This document shows, piece after piece, positions 56,516 to 64,000 of a stretch of DNA of 64,000 bases. Position 1 is the first letter of the stretch. Every line of letters begins with the position of its first letter. Source of the DNA: Isoetes taiwanensis (Eukaryota > Streptophyta > Lycopodiopsida > Isoetales > Isoetaceae); contig JAJEKV010000080.1 in the NCBI GenBank assembly GCA_021234155.1, positions 4,321,953 through 4,385,952 on the forward strand, given 5' to 3'. The notes beneath the pieces were generated by a model. It saw only the letters and a list, made by a program, of their open reading frames with translations. It had not been told where the DNA came from and did no database searches. Position numbers and translations under genes: made by a program.

Positions 56516-57870
56516 TAGGAAAGAAGTTCCGAACAGAAATTAAATTCAAACTTGCAAATGCAATCGAGATAAAAATAAATTCTAGAATTCAATGAGTCAA
56601 ATCACATACCTGATAAAAGACAACCATAAATTTCAGCAATGCTTCCATGTCGAACCAAACATTATTGTTCTCATTCAATCCAACACCTTCGCATGCGTTA
56701 TTCTTCTTCGTGCTTTTACTGAATGGGCAGCCAGATTCGAGTGAGTGCATGCCACCCAGAACATCATCAATAGTCATGTTTCTTCTCCTTCGAATTAACT
56801 TCAATGCATATGGACGAGGCGCAACAACTTTTTTGGTTCCCAATACTTTGAGCGCATCTTGAAATGACTTGAACAAAATTCTATATGCTTCTCTACTGAT
56901 ACCTGATGTATCACAATGGGCTTGCACTTCATTTGCATCAATTTTAGAGTAAATTTGATTCAAAACCATTTCCACAACACCTCTACGCAAAGAACTATTT
57001 GTTGGATCGTTCAACATTGCTAATACCTCATCTTTCGTTGCAATAGATTTCACAAGCTTTCCTATATTACCTCTAACATTTTTCTTCTCTTTTTTTGAGT
57101 TGAGAACTGTCTTGATTGCATAAATTCTCCTCCTCGCTGCACCACAAGTCGGATTTAATGACTCAATTGGCTTTCTTTTTCTATTCCTTTCCCGTAGACC
57201 CAATGGCGTCATCTTCAAGCGTTGCAGCCTTTTCTCCAGAGTCTTTACTTTGCATTCTTCCTTCTTGCACATCACAATTGAGGATCTCAGTTCCCGATTA
57301 GTTTGCTTGATCACGAAAGTTTGCAAAGAGTAATCTTGTTGCAAGACATAGAATTTCTGCTCAAGCTTTTGAAGTTTTGATGCCAATTGCTTTTGCTGTT
57401 CTTCCAATGTGCTTAGCTCCTGCTCCTTATCCTTTATAATTCTATTTGAGTCTTCAAGTCTAAAACAAAGCTATTGAATATAATGCATCATGTTCTCACA
57501 GTACCCTAACAAACCAGATTTGCCTCCACAACTAAACTTTACTAAACCACTTACGAAGCTGAATTCAGGAAATTGACCAGTGATTGGATCTTGTGGATAA
57601 ATGTGTCCTCTTGCCCATATATCTGCATGTTTTGCACCCTAAGATTCTTAGTATGTTCTCGTCTACTTTTTGCTTCAATCCACCTCCTTTCCTGCACCAA
57701 ATTGGTGCATAATCTTTTGATGGCAAAGAAACTCTAATTTCTGTCATTGTGGAAACATGAGATTGAAGGAGTTGAACCTTCAAAATTCCAGAAAACCAGG
57801 GAGGTGCCATATTCGAATTTTGATTTTGTAGGCTGAGCGCCATGTTTGAAAATCGCTTTTGGAGGCTCAA

Positions 57871-58167
57871 ATTTAGAAGACCGATTCTTGTTTTGAACTT
57901 AGAGGATAATTTCCTTTTGCCGGGAAGCTCATCGAAATCAAATAAGGTTCTAACAATTTAGCATTTTTGCCGAACGTGGATATTTAATAATTAGGATGCT
58001 ACAAAAGGGTTAACTAAGAAGCATTAATGGCCGTTTGTTGAAAAAAAGGCATTAATAGTGCTTGGTTGTTGAGATAAAAATGGTATGCATTTTGCAATAA
58101 ATGCATGGAAAGGATGACTTGGAAAATAGGAAAAGATGACGTGGAACTTCTCTTATGAGGACAAAAC
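57871..58167. other. Right inner flank of the insertion
   Basis: No gene. It would hold the promoter of the minus-strand gene and the subterminal region of the putative large transposon. The word GATGAC recurs with TTGGAA or GTGGAA after it (58112-58145). Confidence 0.35.
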
Positions 58168-58188
58168 GATCTCATTTTTCCTCTAATG

Positions 58189-59057
58189 TGCTCTAGGAAC
58201 TGGAAATTTATCTTTGATTGTCAGTGCCCTGTAATCTATGCACATTCTATATCCCTTATCCTTCTTCTTGATCAGAATAACAGGGGCTCCAAAAGGAGAA
58301 TTGCTTGGCTGAATCAGTTTTCGTTCTAACATCTCCCTTATTTGCTTTTCCAGCTCTACCTTCTCAAAATGACTTACTCTGTACGGTGCTCTATTTGGAG
58401 GTTTTGCATCTAGGTATAAATGAATAGCATGGTCCTCTGGACGAGGTGGAGGAAGGTCCAAGGTCTTCTCATCCTTAAACAAATCATCAAATTGTTTCAG
58501 AAAACCATACAATTTAGGAGGAGTTTGAAATGGAGGATCAGAGTCTCTCAAATAAATGAAACATGATTCAGCATCATTTGGTATTAAGGTATTTACTTCA
58601 GAATATGATAGCAAAGATTCACATTCATTTACATATTCAGCTTTCAAAATTATTGGCTCCCCATCAACAAACATTTTAACGGTCCTGTGGCGATAGTTGG
58701 ATTGTACATCATACTGGGTTCGCCATCCTATTCCCAAAATTACATCCATTGTTTCCAGATCAACTACTAAGAGTGCCCTGCGCTCAAAATAAGTCTCCAT
58801 TTGCAATGGCGCAATAACAAATTTGTCACAGCTGCCTTCCAACCCTTTAAGCCCTTGTACTACAGAAAGTTGAGCTTGCAATTCATAAACTGGCAACTTC
58901 AACGCATTTACCACATCCATGAAGATAAAATCATGAGTTGCTCCATCATCTAGCAGGACAACAACCTCTCGATCTGCGATTTTACCTCTGAGCTTAAACA
59001 ACCATGAGGATGGGACTGCTGCGGCACTTAGTGTCTTCATGTATGCAATTTGCAACC
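58189..59057 (-). pseudogene. Chromovirus protease and RT N-terminal half
   Basis: An open frame with the protease active site [13 protein letters not shown] (about 58960; D-D-G-A instead of the usual D-S-G-A), the flap-like region VILGIGW, and the start of [41 protein letters not shown] and [16 protein letters not shown]. It stops exactly where the fragment at 27589 begins. Upstream it was interrupted by a 321-bp MITE. Confidence 0.92.
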
Positions 59058-59378
59058 GGGTAAAAGCATGTTAGGGTGTCCCTTAAAAAGTATTATTTAG
59101 TGACTAAAAAAGTACCTAAAAAGGTACCCAGGACTGGGTACTGGGTACCTGTGTAATATGTCAATAAAAGGTACATTTTAAAACTTTTATATATATTTTG
59201 GTCTTCGATAGCATTATATTTATCCTAACTTTGAATATTAATACGTCCTTGACTTTTATTTTGAACTTTTGTACTAGTTTTAATGAAAAGAAAAATGAGA
59301 AAGTACCCAGTTCTAAAGTACCTAGTGTATGTACTTTTGCAGGTTCCAAAAGTGGTACACCTTAACATGCTTTTACCC
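59058..59378. mobile_element. 321-bp MITE with 4-bp target duplication
   Basis: The inverted ends begin GGGTAAAAGCATGTTAGGGT (left) and, read inverted from the right, GGGTAAAAGCATGTTAAGGT. It is flanked by AACC at 59054-59057 and 59379-59382. Removing it with one AACC rejoins the gag-protease frame of the chromovirus. Its interior has several GGTACC/AAGTACC words in both orientations. The first 17 end bases differ from those of the MITE at 6359 only by four transitions. Confidence 0.9.
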
Positions 59379-59382
59379 AACC

Positions 59383-59830
59383 GGCCTTTTTCTTGTTCCG
59401 AAGCCACTGCTTTCAATCGTCCTCTTTCTTCACCTGCTTGGGATGTTTCAGGCCTATCCTCCAGATTATGAGCTTGGGCAGTAGGGCGTTCCTTAGGAAC
59501 AGGTTCCTTGAACTGCACTTTTCTTATCGGCTTTTCGGGAACAACTGTGTTCTTTGGGCAATTAGTCTGATAGTGCGGACCACCACATATATAGCAACCA
59601 GTTCTTGGTTAGGCATAGTCAATCCAAGCGTTAGAAGGCCAATGGCCTAGATAACTATCACACGCCTCCATGTAGACTGCCCGTTCCTTCTTTTTTTTTT
59701 TTTTTTTTTTTTTCCCGTTGAGGACGTGCTTCCCTCACATTACCAAGCTTCTCCTTGTGGTTACACAACTGAAGAGGAGAAATGTCCTTCTTGCACTGAA
59801 AATGTAGTCCCTTTAGGGTGGTGGAGTGCA
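59383..59830 (-). pseudogene. Chromovirus gag C-terminal region
   Basis: A zinc knuckle CYICGGPHYQTNC (about 59600-59560) is followed by a charged linker that runs into the MITE. Upstream, the same frame gives VYMEACDSYLGHWPSNAW, separated from the knuckle by a TAA near 59610. A poly(T) run of about 22 bases (59690-59712) interrupts the region further upstream. Gag would package the element's RNA. The N-terminal gag and the 5' LTR are not recognisable beyond 59830. Confidence 0.75.
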
Positions 59831-60429
59831 TCAAAAACGTCTTGTTTGTAAAATATTGGAGATATCTAGTTTGGCATTTTGATACCTAATTTATTTGGGC
59901 ACGCTTGCTACCAACTTGGTGGGATTAGCATGTGAGGGATTTGTGCACAACTATAAAGTATAACCCTAGCGAATGCTACATCTTTTATAAAAGTAACGGA
60001 GGGAGGGGGAGGGGCAGAGGGCGAGGTCGAGGGGGAGGGGGAGGGAGAAAAGCTTAGTGTGCACTAGGCCATCGCGGTAAATGTCGGACGTGGGCATGTT
60101 ATAGCCAGCCTTAAATGGCCAAAAATCCGTTAAGTCCACAAAAACACCGTGTAAATTTTTTTTGGGCGTGGCTATAACATGTCAAAGACACGGATATACC
60201 ACGGATATGCCCGTGGCTATAACATGTCGGCGTCTGATATATACAGCGCTCCTGCACTAGGACTTACATTCTCTTGATTCTTGCACGTGAATATAAAAAA
60301 TGCAAGGACAGCAATAAGATTTCTAAATTTCTACTATTTCAGCTTAATTTTTGCACGATGCGCATTTTAGAAAAGGAACATTGAAATTAGATTTTACATG
60401 CTAAATTGTTGAGATGGGTTGATGTACTA
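59831..60429. other. G-rich tract and inverted repeats, no gene
   Basis: A purine tract of GGGAGGGGGAGGGG type at 60000-60052 could form G-quadruplexes. At 60085-60225 the word ACATGTTATAGCC appears once in inverted and twice in direct orientation (as GTGGCTATAACATGTC), separated by 60-125 bases. This gives a hairpin-forming segment that may be a small MITE without proven borders. Confidence 0.5.
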
Positions 60430-60451
60430 TCCAATTAGATAATTCTGAGGT

Positions 60452-62908
60452 CGTTCGAGGCAGGCTTCCGCCCCCGGCATTCTACTATTGACCATATATT
60501 CACTCTGCGAACACTCATAGAGGATAGTCGGAATCGACGCCAGAATCTGTATTGTTGCTTTGTGGATTTCGCAAAGGCTTTTGACACAGTGCCTCGGGAT
60601 AAGTTGTGGGACAGATTGAGACAGCTAGGGACCCCCGTCGACTTGCAGAATGCTATATACAGACTATACGAGGCTTGCTCCGGTCGTCTCACACTGTCGG
60701 GGGAGCCCGTTGTTAGTAGCATTGGGGTGCGCCAGGGCTGCCCTCTATCCCCGACGCTCTTCGGCTTGTACATTGACCAGCTAGAAGAATGGCTAGCTGA
60801 GCACGGGGGGCGAGGCGCTCAGTTGATGCACCACATAATCCGGCAACTCATATATGCTGATGATGTTGACCTGCTCGCATATACCCCAGAGGACATGCAA
60901 CGCCACCTGGATGCTTTGGACACTTTCTGCCAATTCACTGACATGAGAGTTAACTTGGCCAAGACAAGGGTGCCGCTGGGTTCCATCATCCCGCACGCAC
61001 GCCTTCCCTCATTCACTTACCAAAAGGCGGTAGTGGAGGTGGCTCCGATCTTATAAGTATTTGGGCATTGAGTTTTCTACTACCACACACCCCGATGCAT
61101 CCATCGAGATTCTGGTCACCGCTTGGGCGAAAGCCCCAGATGCAATGCAAAACAACAAATCTGGCGAGTCATGCATGGGGTCACCAGGCACACTTGTTCA
61201 GGGCCTTGGTTGAACCGGTCCTCCTCTATGGGGCGTATGTGGGGGCGCTGATATCCCCCACCACTTGGAGCGATCTAGAGCAGTACGTAGGCTTTCTTGG
61301 CCCGGCGGGAGTGAAATCCACGGTCCCATATCGATCTTTGCTCGGGAGACTTGGCTTCCTTCCATTACGAGGGTCTGCGGGACGTCACATTATTTACTTC
61401 CGAAGGTGGTGGCTATGGATGAAGCCGGTTGTTCAACCTTGCTTTGGCGGGTGATGGGCCCGCGAACGACTCAAAGCCTCTTTGAAAGACAAGCAAGCCC
61501 GGTGGTTCTCGCTATGGAATGTGCAGGCACAATGATGTGGACCAAAGCATACACCGGAAGGAACCGCCTTTGAAGCAAAGATTTGGATGCTTGCTTCATG
61601 GCCAAGCTTTGGGATGCAGAGGCCCCTGTCACATGTCAAGGTGGCAAATTATCGACGCCAGGTTAATCCCATGCTCACGAGGGAGCCCACACCACTACCG
61701 CGCACCCATCTACCCATGAAAAGCGCGGGGTGATTGCTTCCATTCGCACAGTGCACACCACCTCCGCATTGAGACGAGGGAGATGGATTCGGAGCCGCGT
61801 GAGGACGAGAGTCCGTCGATCTGTCAACGTTGCGCCATTGAGGATGAAAGTCACGCCCTCCAGGCCTGTCCCCGCTGGCGAGCATATCCGGGCTCGGTAT
61901 GCTCGGTTAGTTGTGCCCCATCAGGCCTTGCATGAGCTACTGAGCACGGCCTCTGTAGGCTTGTTGGGATCGTACCTCCGGGAGGTAATAGATACGCGGA
62001 CTCAGTTATGCCCCCCTGTCCGACATTAACCTCAACTGTACTTGTGATTATGTATATAACTGTCCAGTATGTCAGCATCCTTATTGCTACTAAGGTTTTT
62101 CCCCCGAAAACCCTTCGGGGCGGGGGTTTTTTAATCCTGGTAGTAATACGCCTGCTGCTCTCTCTTTGTACTTGGGTCCCATAGGCCAGTTGGTCTCCGT
62201 GGACGATAAAATCATATTCTATTCTATTCTATTCTTTACATTTGACCAGAAGGTTTGCTGTAGATGTTTCTAAGATTTTGGCCAAAGGTTGGGTTTGTTT
62301 TTTTTTAAGTGGCTTTTTTGTAATGGTTCGATATAGAAATTAGGTTCTTTCCATTTTGGTCGCGGGCATGCATCCGACCTCCTGGGCATGCATCCGACCT
62401 CCTGGCTGCAATAGAGTTGCCGGATATTGCAAGTGGAGTTGCAAGAGGTTGCAGCAGGGCATCTGTTGCGTCTGGGTTTTGCATCTGCTGCATCTACTGC
62501 TGCATTATCTGGATCCTGGATTTGGCTCCTGGATTATTGGGATTTGGCTCCTGGCTTTGGCTGCCGCCTCTGTGATGGCATTTACCCCTATGTAGTGATC
62601 ACTGTGTTCGTCAAACACAAGACAGACGATTTTTATGGTTTAAATTTCTATTCCGGATCAGCCGTCTCTGTGCTTTCTCTATTTTCCTGCCTCTGTGTGA
62701 TGTAGCTGCATGTGCTGCCTTCACCGGAGCTTATCAGGTTGCACATTTTGCACCGGCTGAGGCTTGATCGGACCACTGATATGTGCATGTGTTTGCACAT
62801 TTTGGTGTATCCGTTGTTTATACGTGGTAATTCAATGTTTGACAATGGTTAAAACTTGAAAAAAAATAAAAAAGGTTGCACTTAGCGATAAGGTTCTCCA
62901 AATGATTC
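60452..62908 (+). mobile_element. 5'-truncated LINE with 22-bp target duplication
   Basis: The copy starts inside RT at EAGFRPRHSTIDHIF. Identical 22-base flanks beginning TCCAATTAGATA lie at 60430-60451 and 62909-62930. RT blocks include YCCFVDFAKAFDTVPRDKLW, GVRQGCPLSPTLFGLYID and IYADDVDLLAY (about 60850-60880). The rest is frameshifted (near 61050, 61160, 61450 and later). The usual family 3' end with its ATTCT tail is reached at about 62240, but the right flank repeat comes only at 62909, so about 670 extra bases belong to the inserted DNA. Confidence 0.85.
62241..62908 (+). other. Extra DNA carried 3' of the LINE
   Basis: The segment lies between the ATTCT tail and the right target duplication. 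It includes a 20-base direct repeat, GGGCATGCATCCGACCTCCT, at 62366-62385 and 62386-62405, and A-rich DNA (62850-62873) near its end. No coding region is seen. The likeliest reading is 3' readthrough DNA picked up at the LINE's previous location. Confidence 0.6.
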
Positions 62909-62930
62909 TCCAATTAGATAATTCTGAGGT

Positions 62931-64000
62931 AGTTCCAATTTCCATAGCTTTTTTTATGGTTCACTTTTTTATTGGCAATTTAGGACCCTCAAATCATGGA
63001 AGGTTCTTTGGAATCTCACATCTAAGGTCAACATATTCTTCAAAATCTCTTGCACAAACTAATGGTGCAGAAATTTTTTTTTAGGTAATGCCCGAGGGCC
63101 AGGGCATTATCTCCCTTAACGCACTGGTCCGAGGGTTTACACTGCTCTGTTCCGATGACGAAACTCTGTTGAAAGCTTCAGTGGTTGAAGCTTGCATTCT
63201 GGCAAGGTTAAGAGTTTGTTTTCTTCAGATTCGGCATTCCGGCAAGTTAGGTATCGTGTGAATGGACCATATGAATTTGACGCTTGGGCAGACCCATTCG
63301 GATTTAGAGATCGGAGATTTCAAATTTTAGATTCAGAGATTTTCAGATTCAGAGATGCAGAGATTCAGAGGCTTCAGAGGTTTTTTCGCTTCAGAGCTTC
63401 AAAGATTGCGAGCTTTAGGGATTGCAGCTATGGAGCTTTGCTGAAGCGGTGCCGTAACAGATTCTCTGCAAGGACCTTCCCTGCTTTCCCTTTCTTTTTT
63501 GGATTTCCTTGTTTACAAAGCCTGGCTGTTGGAGCTTTGGCGGAACAGAGGGAATGGAAATCCCTAGCGTGTCATGAGATTTGTGGGAACAGGGCGAAGG
63601 AATTCCCTAGAGTGTTACAGGACATCTCCCAAAACTTTCAACCCCAGCCATGTTATTAGCTGGTAACAGTGTCAAGGCAACGGTCCAGATTAAATGTGAC
63701 CGTGTAAACACGAGGACCAGTACGTTAAGGATGCTAGACCCTGTCCACAGTAGCCGGCCTTCTAAATCTGGCCAAATCTTATCCCCTTCTTCGGCCATTC
63801 AAACAAAAACATGTGCAAATAACTCTTGATACTAAGCACCTTAAAAACAGCACTAAGCACCTCAATCTGGGTATTTATACAAACTAAGATACAATATTCC
63901 CCAATAATCATATACCCAACCAATGCATGAATACCCTCTCACAATACAAAGAGGATTGTGCAAACTCTTTCAATACAAAAAATAAAACTTAGATAATTCT
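62931..64000. other. No gene recognised; short repeats
   Basis: A 155-codon frame at 63192-63659 is driven by degenerate CAGATTCAGAG-type repeats (63300-63420) and shows no domain. The rest has nothing recognisable. The last 12 bases (TTAGATAATTCT) match part of the LINE target duplication, which is likely chance. Confidence 0.4.

Larger units (their letters stand above)
52035..57870 (-). pseudogene. Long decayed gene of unknown family, transposase candidate
   Basis: Reading from 57870: VSLPSKDYAPIWCRKGGGLK, a frameshift, then ADIWARGHIYPQDPITGQF and a TAG near 57475. Next comes a coiled coil (EEQQKQLASKLQKLEQK, 57407 on), a region with CDTSGISREAYRILFKSF, and a perfect GTATGT donor at about 56605. 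After a long intron holding a LINE, an ATACAG acceptor at about 53495 leads into LKLDEMELTSKKKFERV. Then come the frame starting at 53180 with VHFCTLHALVRIVEKMIHH, a shifted frame (52563-52297) with HAHGPWFAKTYGSLAVWNIQ, and DMEKSHKQAKAAFHRATQ, ending with a basic tail. The layout resembles large uncharacterised transposon proteins, but I cannot name the superfamily and no DDE triad is assigned. Its 5' end is about 300 bases from the right inverted repeat of the 30.6-kb insertion. Confidence 0.5.

Noticed and set aside
63192-63659. 155-codon open frame with FRDRRFQILDSEIFRFRD
   Set aside because: It is driven by degenerate CAGATTC repeats and lacks any recognisable domain or supporting splice structure.
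63989-64000. Third copy of the LINE target duplication at the window end
   Set aside because: Only 12 bases match and the following sequence is outside the window, so it cannot be distinguished from chance.

Overview
The window is nuclear DNA of a land plant. The anchor is an intact LHCB4 (CP29) antenna gene with one intron, and the repeats are typical of plants: Copia, Ty3 chromovirus, LINE, PIF/Harbinger and miniature inverted-repeat elements. Low gene density, deep nesting of elements and heavy decay suggest a large genome, for example a gymnosperm or fern, but the sequence alone does not settle the lineage. Gene names rest on motif recognition by eye, with no database search.

Layout. 168-2189(-): a protein kinase gene carrying two in-frame stops. 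2410-2860: palindromic GGAAGGGTTTCC repeats. 2914-10610(+): a decayed integrase-like gene split by a 6.5-kb Copia element (3843-10316; 5-bp target duplication). That Copia itself holds a 251-bp MITE and a truncated LINE. 10.6-16.9 kb: mostly non-coding, with a Ulp1-like fragment and local duplications. 17.2-18.4 kb(-): exons of an unrecognised multi-exon gene. 18.9-20.7 kb: transposon remnants. 21617-22959(+): LHCB4. 23348-24661: a non-autonomous inverted-repeat element with a 10-bp target duplication.

From 25.1 kb to 59.8 kb the window can be read as one chromovirus on the minus strand, cut within its reverse transcriptase by about 30.6 kb of DNA. The gag-protease-RT start lies at 58.2-59.8 kb and the RT end-integrase-chromodomain-LTR at 25.1-27.6 kb. 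The two halves stop at adjoining points of the RT frame, and both breakpoints carry the same short inverted repeat (27590-27610 and 58168-58188). The inserted block is itself a nest. It holds a 19-bp minisatellite split into three arrays, an array of ~0.8-kb units with hairpins, a complete PIF/Harbinger element (intact transposase plus Myb-like partner), two LINEs, a PPR relic, unrecognised gene pieces, and next to its right end a long decayed multi-exon gene of unknown family (52035-57870) that could be its transposase.

60.4-62.9 kb: a truncated LINE with a 22-bp target duplication that appears to include about 670 bp of downstream DNA. The final kilobase has no recognisable gene. Only LHCB4 and the Harbinger transposase look fully intact. 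Most other coding regions show stops or frameshifts.
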